Virus record (IMG/VR): IMGVR_UViG_3300030012_001020
Coordinates: 1-32,222 of that record
Length of the DNA: 32,222 nucleotides
Strand: one strand, 5' to 3'
DNA from: a virus
Shown: positions 12,851-19,308 of the stretch, piece after piece
Numbering within the stretch: position 1 is the stretch's first letter
Layout: each line of letters opens with the position of its first letter
Notes under the pieces: model-generated
Database searches by the model: none
Seen by the model: only the letters and a program-made list of their open reading frames with translations
Told to the model about the DNA's origin: nothing
Translations under genes and position numbers: made by a program

Positions 12851-13026
12851 CTGAATCGAAGTATCAGGCTACAGGACGTGGCTTCTCATTTCTTACAAAG
12901 ACACACAAAACACAACCAGCAGACATCTATCTTCTTAAACAGAAGACAGGGCCAAACTTTATATGCATTGAAGTAAACAACCCTTTGGCTGAAAAGATAG
13001 CGCGATGGCTAGCTGGAGGTGACTAA
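12688..13026 (+). CDS. Hjc-like PD-(D/E)XK Holliday junction resolvase
   Basis: 112 residues. The layout matches the Hjc-type endonuclease fold: KGSYHERWWCNWFNEKGCQA (E13), RQPLSGALGGEWKSDI (D43), LVAESKYQA (E56-x-K58, the E-x-K motif). These residues would form the metal centre that cuts branched DNA. GGAG lies eight bases before the ATG at 12688, within the zinc-ribbon gene. The following genes are exonuclease and ERF, so it likely resolves recombination or packaging branches, as endonuclease I does in T7. The fold call is from motif layout; a Vsr-like or other small PD-(D/E)XK nuclease remains possible. Confidence 0.82.
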   Translation: MGTSSRNKGSYHERWWCNWFNEKGCQAKRQPLSGALGGEWKSDISITTKEGRLVAESKYQATGRGFSFLTKTHKTQPADIYLLKQKTGPNFICIEVNNPLAEKIARWLAGGD

Positions 13027-13061
13027 CCATCGCGCCGCGCATTTTGGAGGTCTGACTGCGC

Positions 13062-13109
13062 ATGACACAGAATACTTTTATTGTTGATACTGTCAAGGCA
13101 CACTGCTAG
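13062..13109 (+). CDS. Possible 15-residue leader peptide
   Basis: A tiny ORF (MTQNTFIVDTVKAHC) with GGAGG about ten bases upstream, between the resolvase gene and the gene at 13132. It overlaps the putative promoter at 13084-13112. It may be a leader peptide or a chance ORF; its only support is the good ribosome binding site. Confidence 0.3.
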   Translation: MTQNTFIVDTVKAHC

Positions 13110-13112
13110 ACT
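13084..13112 (+). promoter_or_regulatory. Putative sigma70 promoter for the recombination genes
   Basis: TTGATA (13084-13089), 17 bases, TAGACT (13107-13112), ending 19 bases before the ATG at 13132. The -35 matches 5 of 6 consensus bases and the -10 matches 4 of 6. It lies in a 105-base gap, the largest in this part of the plus arm, and would drive the replication/recombination series to 16136. Confidence 0.45.
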
Positions 13113-13131
13113 AATCAATACGGAGGTCAAT

Positions 13132-13359
13132 ATGAAACAGCGTGATCCAAACTACAGGTTGCCGCGCAATCAGGTTATACCTGACAAGCGACAGTCTATC
13201 ATTGAAAGCATGCATGAACAGGAGGTTTTAGATGCAAGCATTGACAACAGAAATCAAGGCCAAAGCACTGGCTCGTCTAACAGACGCAGCTACCAAGCCA
13301 ATGCTAGTGACGAGCATGATAGAAGATGGCGTGAGTTCATTAGTTCCATTGGAAACTAA
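13132..13359 (+). CDS. Small hydrophilic protein overlapping the next gene
   Basis: 75 residues from an ATG at 13132 with GGAGGT five bases upstream. Very hydrophilic, probably disordered, with an Asn/Gln/Ser-rich middle (SIDNRNQGQSTGSSNRRSYQ) and an end DEHDRRWREFISSIGN. The last 128 bases overlap the gene at 13232 in another frame; each gene has its own strong ribosome binding site. No family recognised. The portion after 13232 may be overprinted. Confidence 0.6.
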   Translation: MKQRDPNYRLPRNQVIPDKRQSIIESMHEQEVLDASIDNRNQGQSTGSSNRRSYQANASDEHDRRWREFISSIGN

Positions 13360-13756
13360 ACTGAACAAACATTACGAGCTTGTCTTCTATCGAATTGATC
13401 GTGACGCCCCACTACATAGATTGCATGAAGCATATGAGATGGTGCAGAAAGCCTTAGTTCCTTTGCCTGTCAAAGATATTGAAGAGCGTATCACTATGCT
13501 TTGTGCGTTGATTACTTTGGCAAAAGACTTCAGCCCAAAGGTGCTTGACATGAAGCGCAAGGCTCTTGCATCGAAGCTGGCAGAGTATCCTGCTGACATT
13601 GTGATTGATGCATTTGGTTACATCGAGCGCAATGTCAGGTTTTTTCCAACATTAGCAGAGTTTATCAACGAAGCTGGCATTGGCTGGAAGTCCAAGCCAC
13701 GGTTCATGTTGCGTGATGAGTTGCAGAAATGCATTGATTACCAAGAAGCTGTATGA
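13232..13756 (+). CDS. Probable replication or helicase-loader-like protein
   Basis: 174 residues. AGGAGG lies upstream of the ATG at 13232. The C-terminal half contains SKLAEYPADIVIDAFGYIER followed by RFFPTLAEFI; an L-xx-YP-xDxVxxA...FFPTxxE pattern is common in small phage proteins encoded with replication and recombination genes, some of which act as helicase loaders. I cannot assign a specific family. The helical N-terminal half shows no motif. It precedes the exonuclease gene by 27 bases. Confidence 0.68.
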   Translation: MQALTTEIKAKALARLTDAATKPMLVTSMIEDGVSSLVPLETKLNKHYELVFYRIDRDAPLHRLHEAYEMVQKALVPLPVKDIEERITMLCALITLAKDFSPKVLDMKRKALASKLAEYPADIVIDAFGYIERNVRFFPTLAEFINEAGIGWKSKPRFMLRDELQKCIDYQEAV

Positions 13757-13782
13757 TATAAAGAAATAGATGGAGGTCTATC

Positions 13783-14565
13783 ATGGAAAGAAAAGGTTTT
13801 ATCGGCGGGTCCGATATGTATTCAATCGTGCGTGGCGATTGGAATACGCTATGGCATGTCAAAACTGGACGCGCTCAACCAGACAATCTGAGCGATGAGT
13901 TCAATGTACAGCTTGGTATTCGTACAGAATCATTCAATATGGAATGGCTTGCCAAGCGTACTGGCTGGGATGTAATGCCAAGCCCAGACATCATACGCAA
14001 AAAAATATCTGGCGTTCCCTATCAAGCAAGAGCAGATGGCATAGCTTACGACAAAAATGGCGTAGCTATGATTGTCGAGTGTAAACACACAGCAAGCTAT
14101 CGCAACATGTCTGATATGTTGGAAGCATATCTACCACAGGTACACCTATACATGCGTGTGCATGAGCTGCAGAAAGCTGTGTTTTCTGTCATCTTTGGTA
14201 ATGTATGGGAATATTGCATAGTAGACTTTGAAGAAGACTATTGGAAAAATGTCAGCACACAAGCCTATCAATTCTGGCAAATGGTGGAGTCTGACGTTGA
14301 GCCAGTACAAAATGTTGCTAACAAAATTGATTGGTCAAACGTCAAGATTGATGGCCTTGTCAGTCGTGATGCAAGCAAAGACAATCAATTCATGGATGCT
14401 GTTCACAGATTTGTGGACAGTTCACAAACAGCTAAAGAACATGAGGCTGTCAAAAAAGAATTACGGTCAATGGTAAAAGACACAGAACGTGAGGTCTACT
14501 GTGATCTATTGACCATCAAGCGTGACAAGCGTGGTGCTTGTCGTATTACAATCAACTCTGACTAG
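13783..14565 (+). CDS. YqaJ-type (lambda exonuclease-like) recombination nuclease
   Basis: 260 residues. It has the viral recombinase YqaJ layout: IGGSDM near the start (8-12), a helix with E49 (GIRTESFN), D85 in QARADGI, and E99-C-K101 in MIVECKHTA, giving the PD-(D/E)XK centre; a Q-x-HLYM segment follows (VHLYMRVHELQKAVF). Such enzymes chew 5' strands from DNA ends to produce the single strands used by the annealing protein. A good GGAGGT lies seven bases before the ATG. It is followed by the ERF gene after nine bases, the normal pair of a phage single-strand annealing system. Confidence 0.92.
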   Translation: MERKGFIGGSDMYSIVRGDWNTLWHVKTGRAQPDNLSDEFNVQLGIRTESFNMEWLAKRTGWDVMPSPDIIRKKISGVPYQARADGIAYDKNGVAMIVECKHTASYRNMSDMLEAYLPQVHLYMRVHELQKAVFSVIFGNVWEYCIVDFEEDYWKNVSTQAYQFWQMVESDVEPVQNVANKIDWSNVKIDGLVSRDASKDNQFMDAVHRFVDSSQTAKEHEAVKKELRSMVKDTEREVYCDLLTIKRDKRGACRITINSD

Positions 14566-14574
14566 GAGGTAACA

Positions 14575-15021
14575 ATGGCAGAGAAAAAACAAACCATCGC
14601 TGATGCATTTATTGCATGGCATGCAGAAGAAGTAAAAGCCAGCAAAGATGGCAAGAACCCACACTTTCGCTCAACATATTCTACGTTGGAAGAAGTGATT
14701 GCTGCTTGCCGCAAAGCAGGTCAGCATGGCCTGACATTTACACAGCTAATCGACATGGATGATACTGGTCGCATGTTTGTCAAGACTATTGTCATGCACG
14801 TCAATGGCGAAGTCTTGACAAGCCGCACGCCCATCGTGTCATCAGATCTATCCAATCCACAGAAGATGGGGTCAGGCATTACCTATGCCAAACGCTATGG
14901 TTTGCAAGCTGCATTTGGTTTGCCGTCAGAAGATGATGACGGAAATAAAGCAGCAGAACCAAAGACTTACAAAGAACCAATGCCACACAACACACCAAAA
15001 GAAGAACCATCAGAATACTAG
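14575..15021 (+). CDS. ERF-family single-strand annealing protein
   Basis: 148 residues. The motifs NPHFRSTYSTLEEVI (28-42) and QKMGSGITYAKRYGLQAAFG (96-115) followed by the acidic SEDDDGN are the signature of the ERF superfamily, ring-forming proteins that anneal complementary single strands. AGGAGG lies upstream of the ATG. The acidic, proline-rich tail is poorly conserved, as usual. It works with the exonuclease just upstream and the probable SSB just downstream; in phages lacking integrase this system typically circularises or concatenates the genome. Confidence 0.93.
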   Translation: MAEKKQTIADAFIAWHAEEVKASKDGKNPHFRSTYSTLEEVIAACRKAGQHGLTFTQLIDMDDTGRMFVKTIVMHVNGEVLTSRTPIVSSDLSNPQKMGSGITYAKRYGLQAAFGLPSEDDDGNKAAEPKTYKEPMPHNTPKEEPSEY

Positions 15022-15030
15022 GAGCGATAC

Positions 15031-15465
15031 ATGGATAACAAACTTAGCCCAAATAAAGGCAGGGTTTTTCCCATTACAGAAAAAGATGAGCAATACATTG
15101 GCAAGCCTATCTTGTCAGGCAAACTCAACATTGAATACTGGGCAAAGCACATTGATGATGCATACGAGCCACGCTGTGTGCTGTTCAAAAAAGAGATAAA
15201 CGGACAGCGCAAACTAGCTGTCTTTATCGAAGTTGGCTTGATGCATGATAACGGTGCTGATGTACCAGAAGGCAAGCCAAACTATGGCGGCAAGATTGGA
15301 CAGCAAAACATATCTGCCTACAAAAACAAATCACAGAATGGCTCAGACTACATGGGGCTTAGTGTCTACACACCAAACACAGACACACAGCCAACAGAAA
15401 ACAAACAAGTCATCCAGCCAGCAACAGTTGATGGAGGAACAATAGATGACGACATCCCATTCTAA
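15031..15465 (+). CDS. Probable single-stranded DNA-binding protein
   Basis: 144 residues. The middle looks like a small beta-rich domain (KPILSGKLNIEYWAKHIDDA and RKLAVFIEVGLMH), followed by a low-complexity linker (TPNTDTQPTENKQVIQPA) and the acidic tip GTIDDDIPF. Such an acidic tip ending in DIPF is the hallmark of bacterial and phage SSBs, where it recruits partner proteins. I cannot confirm the OB fold by eye. Location after exonuclease and ERF fits. GGAGCG-like site before the ATG; last 20 bases overlap the next gene. Confidence 0.75.
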   Translation: MDNKLSPNKGRVFPITEKDEQYIGKPILSGKLNIEYWAKHIDDAYEPRCVLFKKEINGQRKLAVFIEVGLMHDNGADVPEGKPNYGGKIGQQNISAYKNKSQNGSDYMGLSVYTPNTDTQPTENKQVIQPATVDGGTIDDDIPF

Positions 15466-15673
15466 TCGCACAACGACAGCCAACCCATACAACGCAACGC
15501 CCTACAAAGTGGGCGTTGTTGTTGAACATTTTGTTGAGTTTTGCTTTGCTGCCCAAAATACAGCAGAAGCAAAACTCATAGCAGAAAACAAACTACGAAA
15601 GTTTAAAAATCCAGCACAATTACAAAGAGCAGTAATAGGTGATATACATTTTATTCAAGTAGAAGAGATTTAA
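15446..15673 (+). CDS. Small unknown protein (75 aa)
   Basis: 75 residues. GGAGGA lies seven bases upstream of the ATG, inside the SSB-like gene. The first 20 residues are Thr/Asn/Ser rich; the rest (VGVVVEHFVEFCFAAQNTAE and onward to IGDIHFIQVEEI) looks like a compact alpha-beta domain. No family recognised. Its stop overlaps the next ATG by one base. Confidence 0.75.
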   Translation: MTTSHSNRTTTANPYNATPYKVGVVVEHFVEFCFAAQNTAEAKLIAENKLRKFKNPAQLQRAVIGDIHFIQVEEI

Positions 15674-15825
15674 TGACGCAAAAAATCTACACTGTTGAAC
15701 TTACACAAAAACAAGCAAAGCTATTACTGCAACTTACTAAACATCCTGCATTAGCAAAAACAATAGAAGCTAAATACGTTGTAAACCTACAATCTATTTG
15801 CAGAAAGATACGAGAAAAAAAATGA
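15673..15825 (+). CDS. Tiny unknown protein (50 aa)
   Basis: A 50-residue ORF starting MTQKIYTVELTQKQAKLLLQ and ending CRKIREKK. It fits exactly between its neighbours: its ATG overlaps the previous stop (TAATG) and its stop overlaps the next ATG (ATGA). The composition is protein-like, a basic helical peptide with a short strand. Function unknown. Confidence 0.7.
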   Translation: MTQKIYTVELTQKQAKLLLQLTKHPALAKTIEAKYVVNLQSICRKIREKK

Positions 15826-16136
15826 ATCGTGCAGATATATTATCTAAAGCACATGATGCTGTACAATCAAGAGGCACAGACTACGGCTCACCAGCAGAAA
15901 ACTTTGAACGCATTGCAGCAATCTGGTCAGCGTATGCAGACACAGAATTTAGTGTAGAGGATGTTGGCATTATGATGATGATAGTAAAGATATCACGTCT
16001 AATGGAAACACCAGCACACGAAGATAGCTGGGTTGACTTAGCTGGCTATGCGGCTATCACCGCCGAAGCGATAGCAGATAGTCAAGATAATCCGCCCCTG
16101 CTTGCGGATCAACAAAGCAATGAACCCAGTTTGTAG
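15822..16136 (+). CDS. DUF6378-like phage protein
   Basis: 104 residues. RGTDYGSPAENFERIAAIWS, then VEDVGIMMMIVKISRLME and DSWVDLAGYAAITAEA match what I recall of DUF6378, a small helical family common in phages; the DYGS, E and D residues and the final DSWVDLAGY helix recall the MazG-like all-alpha NTP pyrophosphohydrolases. A nucleotide-pool role is therefore possible but not shown. It starts with an ATGA overlap. The last 80 bases lie on top of the 3' end of the opposite-strand phosphoesterase gene; this is where the two arms of the genome meet. Confidence 0.85.
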   Translation: MNRADILSKAHDAVQSRGTDYGSPAENFERIAAIWSAYADTEFSVEDVGIMMMIVKISRLMETPAHEDSWVDLAGYAAITAEAIADSQDNPPLLADQQSNEPSL

Positions 16137-17046
16137 GTGAATCAGATTGAGGGTCTATCAACTGAAAGATAGCTTGTCCAAAGTTTTGTTGATCAAAACC
16201 TTTGACCATAGCGTAAGTGTCATGGAATTTATAACCACGACATCTGGCAAGCCACGCTGTACTTTTATTTTCCACGTCTTCAATCTGAGCCAAGCCCCAG
16301 TTGTGCCTGTGTCCACTTATGTACAACTCAGCATGGTTTTTAAACCTAGCCATTTTGTTTTGGGCGTGAAGAGAATTCCATTGGCTATGGCCCGACATGT
16401 CGTGAGCCGCGTGTATGCGGCACTGCCGTCCATTTGGAAATCGAAGGTTGACTCTAGCCTCCCAGTCTTCACGAATGGTGTGACCACTAGCTATCCATTT
16501 CAACGGATCGCCAGCACCAGACCACATGTCATGGTTGCCGCCAATGAGAATAAGCGGATTCATCTCGCCTATCAACCATTCAACTAACTTCCAAGCTGTT
16601 TTGTGAGATGTGTCCTGTTCGCCGTACAATCGCCCCAGACGTCCAACCCAGTTATTCTGGTAGTCGCCTACCGAACAGCCATAGATATGCGTGTGTGAGG
16701 CTATTATGGACAAATGATGGCGTAATGAATCCCAATCGCAATAATTATCGTCAATGTGTGGGTCGCCTAGCCATAACAATCCAATAGGATCATCTGACTG
16801 CATGTCTACATTATACCATTTTGTTGCGTCTTTATGCGCCTTGCGCTTTTGAAAACGCAAATGAAGATGATTAACTATATCTTCAACAGGTAAATCATCT
16901 TCTGGTATTTCTGGTAAAATATATGATTTTTGTTTTGACTTTTGCAGCTCTCGATAGAACTTGCTTTTTGACATTCCTAAAGCATCTGCTGCTTTTTCTA
17001 TTGTGCCAAATTCTTTGTACGCTTCTTCAATGTTATGTTTGCCCAT
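16057..17046 (-). CDS. Metallophosphoesterase with N-terminal helix-turn-helix
   Basis: 329 residues. All calcineurin-type metal motifs are present: GDPHID (94-99), GD (127-128), GGNHD (169-173), histidines in HAAHDMSGH (212-220) and GHRH (245-248). Residues 5-35 (IEEAYKEFGTIEKAADALGM then SKSKFYREL) form a helix-turn-helix. Enzymes of this kind cut phosphodiesters; phage examples include SbcD/Mre11-like nucleases, and the DNA-binding head suggests a DNA substrate here. It is the last gene of the late arm, overlapping the lysozyme gene by 14 bases at its start and the plus-strand DUF6378-like gene by 80 bases at its end. Confidence 0.88.
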   Translation of the reverse strand: MGKHNIEEAYKEFGTIEKAADALGMSKSKFYRELQKSKQKSYILPEIPEDDLPVEDIVNHLHLRFQKRKAHKDATKWYNVDMQSDDPIGLLWLGDPHIDDNYCDWDSLRHHLSIIASHTHIYGCSVGDYQNNWVGRLGRLYGEQDTSHKTAWKLVEWLIGEMNPLILIGGNHDMWSGAGDPLKWIASGHTIREDWEARVNLRFPNGRQCRIHAAHDMSGHSQWNSLHAQNKMARFKNHAELYISGHRHNWGLAQIEDVENKSTAWLARCRGYKFHDTYAMVKGFDQQNFGQAIFQLIDPQSDSPTNWVHCFVDPQAGADYLDYLLSLRR

Positions 17047-17452
17047 TACATTCTAACATCATGTCACGTAAATGTTTACCACGATGTCCTACCTGATTAA
17101 ACCAAAGAGAGTCTTCCATTTCATGTGCAGCTTTATCCCACATGCGGTCTTCTAATGCAGATATAAATTTTTTGAATTGAGAAAACCGAGGCCAGCCCAT
17201 ATTAAATACCATTGATGCAATAACCATTTGCGCTGGCTCTGGCAAATCACGCCACCAATCCATACGCTCATCAAGTTCTGTAAACACAATCTTTATATCA
17301 TCATCCAGTATAATCTTCGCAGCTTCTGCTGATATTGGCATCATCATGTTGTGACCATAACCAATAGTCGGTACGCCAACTGTGTCATGATACATTTCTA
17401 AGCGCAGCCCCTCATGCTGGGCGACAAGTTCTGTAAATTTTGCTATGTTCAT
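17033..17452 (-). CDS. Endolysin, T4-type lysozyme (GH24 muramidase)
   Basis: 139 residues. The catalytic triad E14 (HEG), D23 (YHDTVG) and T29 (PTIGYGHN) has the 9- and 6-residue spacing of T4 lysozyme (E11, D20, T26). It cleaves the bond between N-acetylmuramic acid and N-acetylglucosamine in peptidoglycan at the end of infection. There is no signal peptide, so it needs the holin; the holin gene lies directly upstream with a four-base overlap (ATGA). The C-terminal part (GHRGKHLRDMML) is shorter than in some relatives but the domain is complete. Confidence 0.95.
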   Translation of the reverse strand: MNIAKFTELVAQHEGLRLEMYHDTVGVPTIGYGHNMMMPISAEAAKIILDDDIKIVFTELDERMDWWRDLPEPAQMVIASMVFNMGWPRFSQFKKFISALEDRMWDKAAHEMEDSLWFNQVGHRGKHLRDMMLECNGQT

Positions 17453-17793
17453 TTTTTAAACATCTTTGTTAACTGCTGTACACCAAAAGACGCAGCAAAT
17501 ACTACGCCGACGGCAGTCTTATAAAAATCTGGCATTGTGTCAAGCGCAGCAAAACCACGCTCAACAATGTCTTCATTACCAGTAAAAGCTAATATCAATG
17601 GAATGCTTACAAGAATTGTTAGCCACTCGTCTTTCCACGAAGATGATGAGTTCTTTGCTTGTTCAAGATTCCATTCTTGTTCACCAGCAGCAACACGCTT
17701 AGCGACAGCAGCTTTGGCTTTTTGCGTTTCTACTTTAGACTCAACCCATGAACCAGCGATGTTAGCTATCGGTGCTATTAATGCTTGCAACAT
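17449..17793 (-). CDS. Holin, GTA-type three-transmembrane-like
   Basis: About 114 residues from the ATG at 17793. The pattern MLQALIAPIANIAGSWVESK, a charged coiled region (ETQKAKAAVAKRVAAGEQEW), then SWKDEWLTILVSIPLILAF, a short loop with FAALDTMPDFYKTAVGVVFAASFGV matches the holin family first described with gene transfer agents (GTA holin 3TM). It would permeabilise the inner membrane to release the lysozyme encoded next. The in-frame start at 17835 would overlap the small gene upstream by 41 bases, so 17793, two bases after that stop, is preferred. Confidence 0.82.
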   Translation of the reverse strand: MLQALIAPIANIAGSWVESKVETQKAKAAVAKRVAAGEQEWNLEQAKNSSSSWKDEWLTILVSIPLILAFTGNEDIVERGFAALDTMPDFYKTAVGVVFAASFGVQQLTKMFKK

Positions 17794-17794
17794 A

Positions 17795-17944
17795 TTACTT
17801 ATCCCAATACAAACGCCAAAGTTTCCAACCAACATAAATAATTGACATTACACCAAGCACAAGCGTTACCCACATATTCAAAGTAGGCAACCACAATGGC
17901 GCAGATATACCACCTGTTGCTATGATAAAATCATCTGGTTTCAT
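17795..17944 (-). CDS. Small single-span membrane protein of the lysis cassette
   Basis: A 49-residue ORF starting MKPDDFIIATGGISAPLWLP with one membrane segment (MWVTLVLGVMSIIYVGWKLW) and a basic end. Its ATG overlaps the stop of the gene at 17944-18258 (TAATG) and it ends one base before the holin ATG. Small one-span proteins in this position are often antiholins or accessory holins. The similarity to other marine phage proteins of this size is from memory. Confidence 0.75.
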   Translation of the reverse strand: MKPDDFIIATGGISAPLWLPTLNMWVTLVLGVMSIIYVGWKLWRLYWDK

Positions 17945-18258
17945 TACTCAGTCTCTGTTGATTCTGCTTCTTCTATTGGTAACGATGGCATAGCATCAAC
18001 GGTTTTTTTATAATTAGTCTTAACGGTATCAGTCCAAACAGCAGCAGCAATGGCTTGAACCTCTGTGCTTTCAGATGAAGTATCATAGTCTAACCAAGTG
18101 TCACCTTCTTTGCGGCAACACTGTATAACCCTGCGATGAAACTTACGGCTTAGTTCTACACCATCTTCAGATATGACCGTGGCTTCTCTTATTTGAATAG
18201 CTTTATAATCGCCAATCACTTCAATTTTATCTTCAACGATTTTTTTAGTTAGTGCCAT
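17944..18258 (-). CDS. Conserved small protein downstream of tail fibre genes
   Basis: 104 residues. The pattern MALTKKIVEDKIEVIGDYKA, then QIREATVISEDGVELSRKFH and RRVI is familiar from small proteins in the tail fibre region of marine podoviruses, often called hypothetical. It is acidic at the end (EEAESTETE) and looks like a beta-rich domain with an alpha C-terminal half. A role as tail-fibre accessory or chaperone is plausible from position only. A purine-rich GGAG lies before the ATG. Confidence 0.78.
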   Translation of the reverse strand: MALTKKIVEDKIEVIGDYKAIQIREATVISEDGVELSRKFHRRVIQCCRKEGDTWLDYDTSSESTEVQAIAAAVWTDTVKTNYKKTVDAMPSLPIEEAESTETE

Positions 18259-18274
18259 AAGTTAAGCTCCTTAA

Positions 18275-19066
18275 TTAATCTGTTGTATATGTAAATGTAA
18301 ATATAATTTGTGCATTTCCTTGAATACCAACATTAGCCCACGATTTACTAGGACCAGTTGCATAAAAGAAAAGATAATTATTACTAGAATAAGCAGGGTA
18401 ATACAAACAAACATCTGTATATCCTGAGCCTAAACTAAAATTACTATGCATTGTGCTTACAGCAGCTAAACCTTCGTAATTTGTACCAGTTTCAGAAGTA
18501 ATAAAAGGTATATTGTATATTACTAAATTGCCTGTACCATTAAGATTAGACCAATTCACATAACCAATTACTGTTACTAAATTTCCTACTTTAGTGTATC
18601 TAGCTGCTTGAGTAGAATAAGAAGCAGTACCAGTGGTTGTTGAACCTCCAATAACAGGCGTCCAAGTGCCTGTCTCATAATCATCAAACAATTCACCTAC
18701 CATTGATGCGCCTGTTACGCCAGTATTAGACGTTGCGCTAAAGTTAATCCCTTGCCCACTAGGAAGAGTAAGACCGGCATCTGCTGTAATTGCACCTGTA
18801 GAATCTAGTGTTCCAGCAATGTCAATGTTAGTATCTAACTTTGCAGATGTTACAGCATCATTAGCAATAGATGCACTAACAACAGCATTATCTGCAATGG
18901 CTGCTGCAACAACAGCATCATCAGCAATTTTAGCTGAAGTAATAGCGTCATCTGCAAGTTTAGCTGTGGTAATACTGCCATCAGCAGGAACAGCATTACC
19001 TAACGAGCCAGAGGGTATGGCAAAGTTACCACTAATTACATCTGCAAAGTCTCTTGCTCTAGTCAT
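18275..19066 (-). CDS. Tail fibre-like protein with decapeptide repeats
   Basis: 263 residues. Residues about 30-75 contain four 10-residue repeats of the type AKLADDAITS, expected to form a trimeric fibre shaft. The C-terminal part (about 130-263: ELFDDYETGTWTPVIGGSTT, then ARYTKVGNLVTVIGYV) is a beta-rich domain found at the ends of many phage fibres and probably binds the host receptor. It starts MTRARDFADVISG, a common N-terminus of short fibre genes. It overlaps the preceding gene's stop by one base and belongs to the four-gene adhesin group 18275-22507. Confidence 0.85.
   Translation of the reverse strand: MTRARDFADVISGNFAIPSGSLGNAVPADGSITTAKLADDAITSAKIADDAVVAAAIADNAVVSASIANDAVTSAKLDTNIDIAGTLDSTGAITADAGLTLPSGQGINFSATSNTGVTGASMVGELFDDYETGTWTPVIGGSTTTGTASYSTQAARYTKVGNLVTVIGYVNWSNLNGTGNLVIYNIPFITSETGTNYEGLAAVSTMHSNFSLGSGYTDVCLYYPAYSSNNYLFFYATGPSKSWANVGIQGNAQIIFTFTYTTD
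18855..18974 (-). repeat. Four 30-base tandem repeats in a tail fibre gene
   Basis: Four consecutive 30-base units start at 18855, 18885, 18915 and 18945, encoding A-x-(I/L)-A-(D/N)-(D/N)-A-(I/V)-x-(S/A). Units differ at several positions, so they are old and under protein-level selection. Confidence 0.85.
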
Positions 19067-19308
19067 TATTCGCCACCCTTTTCTGGTTCTTCAGCAGGAG
19101 GTCTTACTGCTGCTGTTCTTGTTTGCCCAGCACTTAAAAATGACGGTGTTCCAGTGCCTGTCTTTAAATGAGGTGGAGTTATAGCAAACACCGCGTCATC
19201 CAAATCGACCTCTGTCATATCCGCATTCAATTCCAAAAATGTCCATGTGCCATCACTAAATTGAATCTTAGCTACATTGTTATTAATTTCTGCTACTGTG
19301 TACTGCAT
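19066..19308 (-). CDS. Small protein between tail fibre genes
   Basis: 80 residues starting MQYTVAEINNNVAKIQFSDG, then TWTFLELNADMTEVDLDDAV; a small beta-rich N-terminal part and a proline-rich acidic end (RPPAEEPEKGGE). I recall similar proteins with SDGTWxxLEL/VxxDMTExDLDDxVF in marine phage fibre clusters; no function known. Start and stop overlap neighbouring genes by one base, so it is co-translated with them. Possibly a fibre-tip chaperone or adaptor. Confidence 0.75.
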   Translation of the reverse strand: MQYTVAEINNNVAKIQFSDGTWTFLELNADMTEVDLDDAVFAITPPHLKTGTGTPSFLSAGQTRTAAVRPPAEEPEKGGE

